From Marinobacter antarcticus (GTDB lineage Bacteria; Pseudomonadota; Gammaproteobacteria; Pseudomonadales; Oleiphilaceae): a stretch of 64,000 bases of DNA. The stretch's first letter is position 1; each line of letters begins with the position of its first letter. Where the stretch lies: positions 62,001 through 126,000 of the forward strand of contig NZ_FRAQ01000001.1 of assembly GCF_900142385.1 (NCBI RefSeq), in the 5' to 3' direction. A model generated the notes under the pieces. The model saw nothing but the letters and a program-made list of their open reading frames with translations, ran no database searches and was not told where the DNA came from. Position numbers and translations under genes: made by a program. Positions 26,620-35,132 of this stretch are shown here, piece by piece.

Positions 26620-28395
26620 ATGCAATACAAGGCCCCGGCAAATGATCTTCGTTTTCTGTTGTTTGATGTACTGGGTGTAGACCGGCTTCATGAGCTGGAA
26701 AAATACGCCGATGCCACGCCGGACCTGATTTCCGCAGTTATTGACGAAGCCGGTAAACTGGCGGCGGAAGTCATTCAGCCGACTAACCAGACCGGTGACC
26801 GCGAAGGGTGCCATTACGACCCGGAAACCCACGATGTAAAAACGCCAGAAGGGTTCAAAGAGGCCTACAAAAAGTTTGTCGAAGGTGGCTGGACCGCACT
26901 GGACGCACCCTTGGAGTTTGGTGGGCAGGGCCTGCCCCACACCCTGAAGTTTGTCGTGGATGAGATGGTCTGCTCCACCAACCTGTCTCTGGGCATGTAC
27001 CCGGGGCTGACCCACGGCGCCATCAGCGCTATATACACGCACGGTTCCGATGAGCTCAAACAGACCTACCTGGAAAAACTGGTTTCCGGCGAGTGGGCAG
27101 GCACAATGTGCCTTACCGAGCCCCAGTGTGGTACCGACCTGGGTCTGATTCGCACCCGCGCCACGCCCAACGCAGATGGCAGCTACGCCATTGAAGGTAC
27201 CAAAATCTGGATCACCGGCGGTGAACACGACCTCACGGACAATATTGTGCACTTGGTACTGGCAAAGCTGCCCGGCGCTCCGGATACCACAAAAGGCATT
27301 TCCCTGTTTGTGGTTCCCAAGGTTCTGCCGGAATCCAGCGAGCGCAACCCGGCGTTTTGCGGTGGTCTGGAACACAAAATGGGTATCAAAGGCTCCGCGA
27401 CCTGCGTGATGAACTTCGAAGGCGCCAAAGGCTGGCTGGTGGGTGAACCTAACGACGGCATGCGCGCTATGTTCACCATGATGAACGAAGCACGCCTGAT
27501 GGTTGGTATGCAGGGCCTGGGTCTTGCCGAGATGGCCTATCAGGAAAGCCTCGGGTTCGCCCGCGATCGCCTGCAGAGCCGGTCCCTGAGCGGCGCCAAG
27601 AACCCGAATGGCCCGGCTGACCCGATTATCGTGCACCCGGACGTTCGCCGCATGCTGATGCGCCAGAAGGTTTTGAATGAAGGCATGCGCGCCCTCGCCC
27701 TCTTTACCGGCCACCAGCTTGATCTCTCGGTCGCTCATCCGGATGAATCTACACGGGAATCCGCCGATGACCTGGTGCAGCTGCTTACCCCGGTGGTCAA
27801 AGCATTCCTGACCGACGAAGGTTCCAATAATGCGAACTCCGGCCTGCAAGTGCTCGGCGGCTCCGGCTTCACCACCGACTGGCCGATGGAGCAATTGGTT
27901 CGCGATGGCCGTATTGCACGCATCTATGAGGGTACGAACGGCATCCAGGCGATGGATCTGGTGGGCCGTAAACTGAGCCTGAAAGGCGGACAACTTGTAC
28001 GCACTCTGTTTGGCGTGCTCTCGGGCTACCTGAAGGACAACCCGGAAGCACCCCATCGCGACGAGCTCAAAAGCGCAATAGGTGCGCTGGAAAAGGCCAC
28101 CATGTGGCTGGCAACCAATGCTCCGAAAGATCCGGAGCAGGCCGGCGCCGCCGCCACGCCATACCTGCGGCTGATGGCTCTGACGGTTATTGGCTACATG
28201 TGGTCACGCATGGCCAACGTTGCCAGCCATCAGATTGCAGCGGGAGAAGGCAACAAGCCTCTGCTGGAAAGCAAACTTGTATCAGCTCGCTTCTACTTTG
28301 AAAAACTGTTGCCTGAAATTCACTGGTTGCTGAGCGACATTGAGAGCGGCAAAGACAGCCTGATGGATATGGGAGATGATCACTGGGCGGCCTGA
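26620..28395 (+). CDS. Acyl-CoA dehydrogenase (large, C-terminally extended type)
   Basis: A 591-residue flavoenzyme for the first step of fatty-acid beta-oxidation. It has MCLTEPQCGTDLGL (FAD/substrate signature, about residues 163-176), KIWITGGEHDL, and YEGTNGIQAMDLVGRKL with the presumed catalytic Glu (about residue 435). A C-terminal extension of about 120 residues is typical of the bacterial long acyl-CoA dehydrogenase subfamily. The ATG at 26620 has GAGGAG at 26607-26612; TTG at 26605 is inside that site. It is a single gene closed by a terminator. Chain-length preference cannot be read from sequence. Confidence 0.92.
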   Translation: MQYKAPANDLRFLLFDVLGVDRLHELEKYADATPDLISAVIDEAGKLAAEVIQPTNQTGDREGCHYDPETHDVKTPEGFKEAYKKFVEGGWTALDAPLEFGGQGLPHTLKFVVDEMVCSTNLSLGMYPGLTHGAISAIYTHGSDELKQTYLEKLVSGEWAGTMCLTEPQCGTDLGLIRTRATPNADGSYAIEGTKIWITGGEHDLTDNIVHLVLAKLPGAPDTTKGISLFVVPKVLPESSERNPAFCGGLEHKMGIKGSATCVMNFEGAKGWLVGEPNDGMRAMFTMMNEARLMVGMQGLGLAEMAYQESLGFARDRLQSRSLSGAKNPNGPADPIIVHPDVRRMLMRQKVLNEGMRALALFTGHQLDLSVAHPDESTRESADDLVQLLTPVVKAFLTDEGSNNANSGLQVLGGSGFTTDWPMEQLVRDGRIARIYEGTNGIQAMDLVGRKLSLKGGQLVRTLFGVLSGYLKDNPEAPHRDELKSAIGALEKATMWLATNAPKDPEQAGAAATPYLRLMALTVIGYMWSRMANVASHQIAAGEGNKPLLESKLVSARFYFEKLLPEIHWLLSDIESGKDSLMDMGDDHWAA

Positions 28396-28420
28396 GCCAT
28401 CAGTCAGGCGTTCTGAATTG

Positions 28421-28444
28421 AGCCACGCACTGCGTGGCTTTTTT
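28421..28444 (+). terminator. Rho-independent terminator after the acyl-CoA dehydrogenase
   Basis: AGCCACG and CGTGGCT pair around a CACTG loop, followed by a T tract (28439-28444). It lies 26 bp after the stop codon and ends before the tcdA ribosome site. Confidence 0.82.
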
Positions 28445-28544
28445 ACAGCTTTTTTCTGTCTGCCCCGGCACTGGGGTACAATTGCGCCCTTTGATGCACC
28501 CTTTGATAGTCTCCGGCTTGCGTCCGGATCTGAACGGAGACCGC

Positions 28545-29336
28545 ATGAACGCAGACGATTATGCTTTCCGCTTTGGCGGTATTGAACGGCTTTACGGGCG
28601 CCGCGCCCTGCACGCATTTCGTGACGCCCACATTGCTGTTGTCGGTCTGGGCGGGGTTGGTTCATGGGCCGCCGAAGCTCTGGCCCGCAGTGGAATTGGG
28701 ACCTTCACCCTGATCGATATGGATGATATCTGCGTGTCCAACACCAACCGCCAGTTACATGCTCTGGACGGGCAGTATGGACGTACCAAAACCGATGCCA
28801 TGGCTGAGCGCCTGAAAGCCATCAATCCCCACGCTGATATCCGGATCCACTTTGGCTTTCTCACTCTGAAAAACCTCACGGAGCTGATCACGCCTGACAT
28901 AACGGGCGTGGTCGATGCCATAGACAGCGTAAAGCCGAAAACCGCTTTGATTGCCCACTGTCAGCGCGGAAAAATCCCGATCATCTGTGCCGGTGGCGCT
29001 GGCGGCCAGACAGACCCCACGAAAATTCTGGTAGCGGATCTCAGTAAAACGACCCAGGATCCTTTACTGGCCAAGGTTCGCAACCTTCTGCGCCGGGAGT
29101 ACGGCTTCTCTCGCAATCCCAAGCGACGCTTCGGCATTGAGGCCGTATACTCGACAGAACAGCTCACGTATCCTGCCGACGATGGTGAAGTCTGTCTGCA
29201 GAAGCCTGCAACCGACGGCCCCTCGCGGCTTGACTGTGCTTCCGGTTTTGGCGCCGCCTGCCCGGTTACCGCCAGCTTTGGCCTGTTCGCAGCCTCCCGG
29301 CTGTTAAATCGCATTGCACGACGCGCCGACCAATAA
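28545..29336 (+). CDS. tcdA: tRNA threonylcarbamoyladenosine dehydratase TcdA
   Basis: A 263-residue E1-like (ThiF/MoeB fold) enzyme that cyclises t6A37 to ct6A in ANN-decoding tRNAs; also called CsdL/YgdL. It has the nucleotide site VVGLGGVGSWAAEALARSGIG (about residues 26-46 as two adjacent parts), LIDMDDICVSNTNRQ and VVDAIDSVKPKTAL, and the C-terminal GFSRNPKRRFGIEAVYSTE is TcdA-specific. The open frame begins at 28434, but the ATG at 28545 follows CGGAGA and gives MNADDYAFRFGGIERLYG. It is followed by the antiporter after 21 bp. Confidence 0.94.
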   Translation: MNADDYAFRFGGIERLYGRRALHAFRDAHIAVVGLGGVGSWAAEALARSGIGTFTLIDMDDICVSNTNRQLHALDGQYGRTKTDAMAERLKAINPHADIRIHFGFLTLKNLTELITPDITGVVDAIDSVKPKTALIAHCQRGKIPIICAGGAGGQTDPTKILVADLSKTTQDPLLAKVRNLLRREYGFSRNPKRRFGIEAVYSTEQLTYPADDGEVCLQKPATDGPSRLDCASGFGAACPVTASFGLFAASRLLNRIARRADQ

Positions 29337-29357
29337 ACATACGGACCCCAAACCTTT

Positions 29358-31265
29358 ATGCCAGCCAGCACAGTCCTGATTCTTGCCAGCATTGGTGTCC
29401 TCTCATTGTCTTTTCAGTGGCTCGCCTGGCGTATGCGGGTGCCTGCCATTCTATTCCTGCTTGCCGGCGGGATACTTGTGGGCCCGGTACTGGGCTATCT
29501 CAACCCGGATGAGGTATTCGGTGACCTGCTGTTTCCGCTGGTTTCGCTGGCCGTCGCCATCATCCTGTTTGAAGGCAGCCTGACTCTGCGCTTTGAGGAA
29601 GTCCGAGGGCACGGCAAGATGACTCGCAACCTCATCCCTGTGGGTTCGATCGTAACCGGTATTATCGGCACTCTCGCCGCGCGCTGGGTTCTGGAAATTT
29701 CATGGGCGGTTGCGCTGCTCTTCGGCGCCATTTCGATTGTTACCGGCCCAACGGTTATCGCGCCGCTGCTGCGTTCGGTTCGCCCGAGCGCCAAGATCGC
29801 CAATATCCTGCGCTGGGAAGGCATCATCATTGACCCGGTGGGCGCCTTGCTGGCGGTTCTGGTGTTCGAGGGCATCGTCTCCTGGGGCCAGGGCAATGTG
29901 TTCGGCCACTCCCTGTATATTTTCGGTAAGACACTGCTGATTGGCTTCGCTCTCGGCGCCCTCGCCGGCTATCTGAATGGCTTGGCACTGCGCAAGCATC
30001 TGATCCCACAGTACCTTCACAATGCCGGCACCCTCACCTTCATGCTCGGTGCCTATGCGCTCTCCAATGAAATGGCCCACGAATCCGGCCTGCTCACGGT
30101 AACGGTTATGGGCATCTGGATGGCCAACATGAAGCAGGTCTCTGTCGACAGCATTCTTGAGTTCAAGGAATCCCTGAGTGTACTACTGATATCGGCGCTG
30201 TTTATCATCCTGGCCGCCAGGGTCGAGTTTGCCGCGATTGCCGACCTCGGTTGGGGCCTGGCCGTGGTTCTGGCTCTGCTGATGCTGCTGGCCCGCCCGC
30301 TCAGTGTGTTTTTGTCAGCGATCGGCACCGACCTTAGCTGGCGGGAAAAACTGTTTCTGAGCTGGATCGCCCCAAGGGGCATTGTGGCCGCGGCGGTTTC
30401 CGCCCTGTTCGCTTTCCAGTTGCAGAAACTTGGTTATGACAACGCTGGCGCCCTGGTTCCCATGGTGTTTGTGCTGATCATTGCCACCGTTACCCTGCAA
30501 AGCCTGACCGCCCGGCCGATCGCCCGGTTGCTGAAAGTCACTGAGCCAGCAGAGTATGGGTTCCTGATTCTCGGAGCCAACCCGGTTGCCCGCATGATCG
30601 GGCTGGCACTTAAAAAACATGAGGTCCCGGTTACCCTGGCGGATACCAACTGGGAGAACATGCGCCAGGCGCGCATGGACAATCTGAAGGTGTATTTCGG
30701 CAACCCGATTTCTGAGCATGCCTCAAGCCACCTCGACCTCACCGGGATCGGCAACCTGCTGGTCATCTCGCCTTACAAACACATGAACTCGTTGGCGACG
30801 TATCACTTTCTCGACTGGTTCGGTGACACCAAAGTATTCAGCCTTGCGGAAGGCGATCAGGATCAGAAGGCACGGCACCAGACTGCGGAGAAGATCCAGA
30901 TGACCCGTGGTCTCTTCGACGGCGTGAGCTATGCAAAACTGGCCAGCCTTGCCAGCCAGGGTTACTCCGTGAAAACCACGGAACTCAGTGAAGAGTTCGA
31001 TTACAACGATTTCCTCAAAAAGTACGAGGGGCAGGCACTGGTATTATTCATCTTCGACAGCAAGAGCCACGTTAAGCCAGTTCGCAGCATGGACGACCTG
31101 AAGCCGGGTGACGACTGGATACTGATCAGCCTGGTGCCACCCCAGGACCGCAAAGAGCGGAAAGAAAAGGAAAACAGGGAGGGGATAGAGCCTTCAGCCT
31201 TGGGTAAGGAGCCTTCAGCTCCCGGCAAAGAGCCCTCAACAGAAGGCTCTACCCCAGGAAGCTGA
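29358..31265 (+). CDS. CPA1-type cation:proton antiporter with RCK-like domain
   Basis: A 635-residue protein. Residues 1-400 are about 12 membrane segments with the Na+/H+ exchanger motifs (GGILVGPVLGY; the acidic pair region EGIIIDPVGALLA near residue 160; SWIAPRGIVAAAVSALF). Residues 405-590 form a cytosolic TrkA/RCK-like nucleotide-binding domain (FLILGANPVARMIGLAL). It probably exports Na+ or K+ for pH and salt homeostasis. The final 21 residues are encoded by a three-unit 21-bp tandem repeat, an unusual low-complexity tail. It is downstream of tcdA. Confidence 0.9.
   Translation: MPASTVLILASIGVLSLSFQWLAWRMRVPAILFLLAGGILVGPVLGYLNPDEVFGDLLFPLVSLAVAIILFEGSLTLRFEEVRGHGKMTRNLIPVGSIVTGIIGTLAARWVLEISWAVALLFGAISIVTGPTVIAPLLRSVRPSAKIANILRWEGIIIDPVGALLAVLVFEGIVSWGQGNVFGHSLYIFGKTLLIGFALGALAGYLNGLALRKHLIPQYLHNAGTLTFMLGAYALSNEMAHESGLLTVTVMGIWMANMKQVSVDSILEFKESLSVLLISALFIILAARVEFAAIADLGWGLAVVLALLMLLARPLSVFLSAIGTDLSWREKLFLSWIAPRGIVAAAVSALFAFQLQKLGYDNAGALVPMVFVLIIATVTLQSLTARPIARLLKVTEPAEYGFLILGANPVARMIGLALKKHEVPVTLADTNWENMRQARMDNLKVYFGNPISEHASSHLDLTGIGNLLVISPYKHMNSLATYHFLDWFGDTKVFSLAEGDQDQKARHQTAEKIQMTRGLFDGVSYAKLASLASQGYSVKTTELSEEFDYNDFLKKYEGQALVLFIFDSKSHVKPVRSMDDLKPGDDWILISLVPPQDRKERKEKENREGIEPSALGKEPSAPGKEPSTEGSTPGS
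31188..31250 (+). repeat. Three tandem 21-bp units in the antiporter C-terminus
   Basis: Units at 31188-31208, 31209-31229 and 31230-31250 encode EPSALGK, EPSAPGK and EPSTEGS. The first two are closest. Unit length is a multiple of three, so copy number can change without frameshift. AGAGCCTTC (31187-31195) and GAAGGCTCT (31242-31250) at the two ends are also inverted repeats. Confidence 0.85.
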
Positions 31266-31269
31266 ACAC

Positions 31270-32253
31270 CTAGCGGCAGTCCAGTACCAACTTGCCGCGC
31301 ACATGCCCACCTTCAAGAAGTTCGTGGGCCTGTGCCACCTGACCCAGTGTAAAAGCCTTCTCAATGTGTACCTTCACATCGCCATCTTCGATCAGCTCAG
31401 CGATTTCATCCAGGTGGAACACATCCGGGCGTACGGTCATGCCATGCGCCCTTAACCCCTGCTCTTCGGCAGCACTGACGATCTCATCTGCCGTAACCGT
31501 AGGAATGGTAACCAGCATGCCATTCTCACCCAAGGTGCGCAGGGACCGCTTGCCCGTGTCACCGCCTACCAGATCCAGTACCACATCCAGTCCATAGCAC
31601 TCATCGGCAAAATCTGCGGTGTGATAATCAATAACTTCGTGCACACCAAGCCCTGCAAGAAAGTCCCGATTGCCCGCTGAAGCGGTCGCAATAACATGAG
31701 CGCCCCGTGCCAGCGCGAACTGCACAGCAAGATGCCCCACACCGCCGGCGCCTGCGTGTACCAGAATTTTCTGCCCGGATTCAAGCTTGGCCACTTCAAA
31801 CAGTGCCTGCCAGGCGGTGAGCGCAGCAAGTGGCAGTGCCCCGGCCGTTACCAGGTCGAGCTCTTCCGGCACGATAGCCAACTCATCTGCAGTCGCGAGG
31901 GCATACTCAGCATAAGCCCCGCCATTCAATGGAAAACCAATCATTCCCATGACCCGATCTCCGGGCGCCAGAGTGGCCACTCCATCTCCGATGGCAACTA
32001 CTTCCCCCGCAACATCGTAGCCCGGAGTCCAAGGCAGCGAGCTTTCAATCTGCTGCGCCACAAATCCAAGTCCTTTCCGGGTTTTCCAGTCGATAGGATT
32101 AAGCCCTGCGCCATGAACGCGAATCAGCACTTGCCTATCTTCCGGCGAAGGCATATCCGAGCTGACAACCTGCAGAACATCACGCTCACCAAACTGGCGG
32201 TATACCACCTGACGCATGGAAGAATCAGAATGCTGGCCAACGGTCGTTTCCAT
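31270..32253 (-). CDS. NADP-dependent MDR-family quinone/alkene oxidoreductase
   Basis: A 327-residue zinc-independent medium-chain dehydrogenase/reductase. GroES-like N-terminal half (VHGAGLNPIDWKTRKG, PGYDVAGEVVAIG), then the Rossmann motif ILVHAGAGGVGHLAVQ (about residues 156-171) and IATASAGNRDFLAGLG, ending GGHVRGKLVL. No zinc-binding cysteine set is present. Family members reduce quinones or activated alkenes with NADPH. The ATG at 32253 has GGAG seven bases upstream. It converges with the antiporter 4 bp away and is 92 bp downstream of the thioesterase. Confidence 0.9.
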   Translation of the reverse strand: METTVGQHSDSSMRQVVYRQFGERDVLQVVSSDMPSPEDRQVLIRVHGAGLNPIDWKTRKGLGFVAQQIESSLPWTPGYDVAGEVVAIGDGVATLAPGDRVMGMIGFPLNGGAYAEYALATADELAIVPEELDLVTAGALPLAALTAWQALFEVAKLESGQKILVHAGAGGVGHLAVQFALARGAHVIATASAGNRDFLAGLGVHEVIDYHTADFADECYGLDVVLDLVGGDTGKRSLRTLGENGMLVTIPTVTADEIVSAAEEQGLRAHGMTVRPDVFHLDEIAELIEDGDVKVHIEKAFTLGQVAQAHELLEGGHVRGKLVLDCR

Positions 32254-32345
32254 GAATATCTCCGGACAAGGGGGTTAACAAAAGTGAGCTCTGCTGCTAC
32301 GCCTTCAGACTAACAGAAGTTGGCAATAATAGTGACTCAGGTGCC

Positions 32346-32807
32346 CTAAAGGCCCATTCCGCCGGCCACAGTGGCCGCCTTCATAATATCTGCAAACTCT
32401 TTCGGTGCGCGTGACGGACGCTGGGTTTTCAGATCCACGCAGGCGTGGGTCGACACGGCCCGCACAAGGGTTTTGCCATCAGCCGGGCGTACCAACTGGA
32501 ACTCCCGCGCAGACCGGAAGCGGCCGTCGAAATCAGTCAGCCAGGTGCCCATAACCAGCCTGTCACCAGCATTGGCAGACGCCAGATAGTCGATTTCAGT
32601 GCGCGTGATGGCCATGGCCTTACCGGTTGCCTCATGCAGCTCCCAGGTCATGCCCAGGCTCTCGACATGGGCCCAGCTGATATCTTCCAGCCAGCACACG
32701 TAAACTACGTTATTGGCGTGCCCCAGTCGGTCGGTGTCCTCCTCAACAACCTGGATCTCGAGGATGAAAGGATCTGGCAGATCCCACTGTATTGGCTGTT
32801 CTGTCAT
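32346..32807 (-). CDS. Hotdog-fold acyl-CoA thioesterase (4HBT-like)
   Basis: A 153-residue single-hotdog protein. The active-site segment DTDRLGHANNVVYVCWLED (about residues 19-37) matches the 4-hydroxybenzoyl-CoA thioesterase signature (D-x-x-x-H-x-N-N-x-x-Y). ITRTEIDYLASANAGD and the substrate loop FDGRFRSAREF are also family-typical. It overlaps the SMP-30-like gene by four bases, so the two are coupled. Substrate is unknown. Confidence 0.92.
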   Translation of the reverse strand: MTEQPIQWDLPDPFILEIQVVEEDTDRLGHANNVVYVCWLEDISWAHVESLGMTWELHEATGKAMAITRTEIDYLASANAGDRLVMGTWLTDFDGRFRSAREFQLVRPADGKTLVRAVSTHACVDLKTQRPSRAPKEFADIMKAATVAGGMGL

Positions 32808-33889
32808 TGCTGATCTCCAAGGCCTGGAATCGCCTTCAACGATAACCGCCCTATACGGTCGTTGTGAAGTGAACCAAAATAGAGCTGACCATCATAGGGA
32901 TTAACCGACGTAATTTCCTGCAGGTGCTTGCCACGAGTGTCGTGAAGGCTGGCGATCACCTTGCCACCTCGATCGAACGCCACAACCAGGCCGTATTCCT
33001 GAGGAGCCGGCTGCAGGCCTTTCGGTAGTTTGGCTACAAGCTCCTTGAGCCAGGGTTTCAGATGCAAGGCATCAATGCTGGCATTACGGAGTGTGGGGAA
33101 CGCTACCCAGAACCGGCCTTTTTCATCGACCGCGAGGTTGTCCGGAAACCCTGGCAGGTTATCCGCAAAGACCTCCACCTGACCGGCTTTTGGCCCTCTT
33201 ATCCAGTAACGGAGAATGCGGTATTTCCAGGTTTCGTTAACCAGCACATAATCGCCGTCTGGCGCCACGGCAACGCCGTTGGCAAAGTGCATGTCGCCCA
33301 GTAAAACCTCGGTCATGCCGGTTTTCGGGGAGTAACGCAACAGCCGGCCGTGGGGTCTCATTTCCAGCAGATCTAGCCGGTAATCCGGTTGCTGGAAGCG
33401 GGAACTGGCATCGGTGAAGTAGATTCGGCCATCAGCGGCAATATCAACATCGTCGGTAAACCGGAACGGAATGCCCTGAGCCTCACGGGTTAGCACGGTA
33501 ATGTCGCCACCCGGCGTAATGGAGAGCAGACCTTTCCAGGCATCGGCGACAATCAGGCTCCCTGTCTGATCAAAAACCATTCCAAGGGGACGGCCCCCTG
33601 TAGACACCCAGTTTTCAACACTGCCGTCCGGAAACACACGAACAATGTGTCCGTCCTGAGTTCCCGCAAAGACTACGCCTTCAGAATTAACGGTTGTATC
33701 TTCAGGGCCATAGACCTGACCCAGAGCTAACAGTTCCGCCTGACGCAGGTACTCATTCGGCGCCAGCAAGCCGCTCATGGGCTCTGGAGCCTGCGACTGC
33801 CATGTCTGGGCATCGATAGGGGACGGAACCAGCAGAAATCCACCCAACAGCAGAAACAGAACCAGCAACCCAGCCATCAACCACTTCAT
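32804..33889 (-). CDS. SMP-30/strictosidine-synthase-like beta-propeller, membrane-anchored
   Basis: A 361-residue protein with an N-terminal hydrophobic anchor (about residues 3-21), then a six-bladed propeller with repeated blade motifs (NSEGVVFAGTQDGHIVRV, GGRPLGMVFDQTGSLIVADAWKGL split by blades, FTDDVDIAADGRIYFTDAS, PDNLAVDEKGRFWVA). This is the strictosidine synthase/adipocyte-membrane-protein-like subfamily. Probable lactonase or arylesterase-type hydrolase facing the periplasm, substrate unknown. It ends overlapping the thioesterase start and lies 40 bp downstream of the alpha/beta hydrolase, forming a probable three-gene hydrolase operon. Confidence 0.85.
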   Translation of the reverse strand: MKWLMAGLLVLFLLLGGFLLVPSPIDAQTWQSQAPEPMSGLLAPNEYLRQAELLALGQVYGPEDTTVNSEGVVFAGTQDGHIVRVFPDGSVENWVSTGGRPLGMVFDQTGSLIVADAWKGLLSITPGGDITVLTREAQGIPFRFTDDVDIAADGRIYFTDASSRFQQPDYRLDLLEMRPHGRLLRYSPKTGMTEVLLGDMHFANGVAVAPDGDYVLVNETWKYRILRYWIRGPKAGQVEVFADNLPGFPDNLAVDEKGRFWVAFPTLRNASIDALHLKPWLKELVAKLPKGLQPAPQEYGLVVAFDRGGKVIASLHDTRGKHLQEITSVNPYDGQLYFGSLHNDRIGRLSLKAIPGLGDQQ

Positions 33890-33929
33890 ACGCTTAACCT
33901 GCCTGTTATCTGCTTGTTGTTATAGGGCG

Positions 33930-34733
33930 TCAGTCCGTATCGCGACCTTCCAGAAACCGCCGGCACAGCGCCACAAAGGTGTCTGTCTTCTCAGCATGCA
34001 ACCAGTGGCCTGTGCCCTCAATAATGCTCAGCTGAGCATGCGGAAACAGCCGGCGGATTTCATCCCGGTGCTTTTCCTGAATATAGGCCGAATCGGCACC
34101 TTTCAGAAACAGAACCGGCCCTGTGTAAGGGGCTCCAGCTTCCGGCGCGCTAGCCAGGTTGGCATAACAGGCCTCAATCGCCTTCAGGTTCAGGCGCCAG
34201 CGGTAAACCGGGCCACCTTCCACCTGTTCCTGCTTCGGTATTCGTTCAAGATTCATAAGCAGAAACTGCCTTGTAGCTGCCATCTCAACGAATTCCGCCA
34301 TCAGCTTGTCTGCGTCACCACGCGAGCGCACATCCGTAAGATCCATCTGCTTCAGCCCTTCAAGGATCGCATCATGGCCCGACTTGTAGGCCACAGGCGA
34401 AATGTCAGCCACAATCAGCTTTTCAACGCGCTCCGGGGCCTGCAGGGCAACCTGCATGGCCACTTTCCCGCCCATCGAGTGTCCCAGCAGGCAGGCCTTG
34501 TCGATCCCTTGCTCATCCATATAGGCAACTACATCTGCAGCCATGGATGGGTAGTCCATGGTATCGGTATGAGGCGAACTGCCGTGGTTACGCTGATCCA
34601 GAGCGTGTATTTGCCACTCCCCCTGCAATTTTCTGGCGATACCGCCGAGGTTCTCAAGGGATCCGAACACTCCGTGCAACAGGATCAGGGGGAAACCTTC
34701 TCCGGTAATTTTGTGGTTCAGCTTAACGCTCAT
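33930..34733 (-). CDS. Alpha/beta hydrolase (YbfF-like esterase)
   Basis: A 267-residue alpha/beta hydrolase. It has the oxyanion-hole segment ILLHGVFGSLENL (about residues 18-30), LDQRNHGSS, the nucleophile elbow LLGHSMGGKVAM (Ser in GHSMG, about residue 91), and the catalytic His in GTGHWLHAE (about residue 244). The pattern fits YbfF/esterase BioH-like acyl esterases. The open frame extends to 34928 into the region of the terminator; the ATG at 34733 gives the conserved MSVKLNHKITGEG start and has GGAGG ten bases before the AUG. It is downstream of the small peptide gene but separated from it by a terminator. Confidence 0.9.
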   Translation of the reverse strand: MSVKLNHKITGEGFPLILLHGVFGSLENLGGIARKLQGEWQIHALDQRNHGSSPHTDTMDYPSMAADVVAYMDEQGIDKACLLGHSMGGKVAMQVALQAPERVEKLIVADISPVAYKSGHDAILEGLKQMDLTDVRSRGDADKLMAEFVEMAATRQFLLMNLERIPKQEQVEGGPVYRWRLNLKAIEACYANLASAPEAGAPYTGPVLFLKGADSAYIQEKHRDEIRRLFPHAQLSIIEGTGHWLHAEKTDTFVALCRRFLEGRDTD

Positions 34734-34838
34734 AGGCAGGCTGCCTCCGTCAGGAATCGCATTGTTTAAATGCCGATACATTAACATTGCCAGAAACACG
34801 AGCAAGAGGCGCGAGGGCGGGTGAGGTTTTCTTGCGGC

Positions 34839-34862
34839 AAAAAAAGACCGGGCAAAGCCCGG
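34839..34862 (-). terminator. Rho-independent terminator after the 30-residue peptide gene
   Basis: Read on the minus strand: CCGGGC, loop TTT, GCCCGG, then TC and a seven-T tract (A run at 34839-34845). It lies 31 bp after the stop of the 30-codon ORF and ends before the hydrolase start, so the ORF has its own transcript end. Confidence 0.85.
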
Positions 34863-34893
34863 CCTGAAGGTCATAGATGGTGCGTCTGAATCC

Positions 34894-34986
34894 CTAGCAG
34901 CAGTACATATCACGCAGGTATTCAGCAAGTGCTACGACGTTTTCACGCTCATGCTCAGTGCGGGGTACAAAAATTTCGTGTTGCAT
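34894..34986 (-). CDS. Candidate 30-residue peptide ending in Cys-Cys
   Basis: A 30-codon ORF starting ATG at 34986 with an exact AGGAGG six bases upstream (34993-34998) and a strong terminator 31 bp downstream. The product is short, acidic-helical (TEHERENVVALAEYLRD) and ends YCC. There is no signal peptide. A longer frame exists upstream (to 35106), but the perfect ribosome site picks this start. I do not recognise the family. The paired cysteines at the very C-terminus suggest metal binding, a disulphide or modification, but this is inference. No maturation enzyme is adjacent; neighbours are an alpha/beta hydrolase and, divergently, an AraC regulator. Confidence 0.68.
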   Translation of the reverse strand: MQHEIFVPRTEHERENVVALAEYLRDMYCC

Positions 34987-35132
34987 AAAACGCCTCCTGA
35001 CTGATCTTCCAGTTACTTTAATCTGTTCATTAGATGCTATCGTTGAAGAAGGCAAAACCCGTTGACAGACTGTCCCACACGCTTGACATTTTGTATCAGC
35101 ATCCATGACAACTCGTTAATGAGGCGGTTAAT

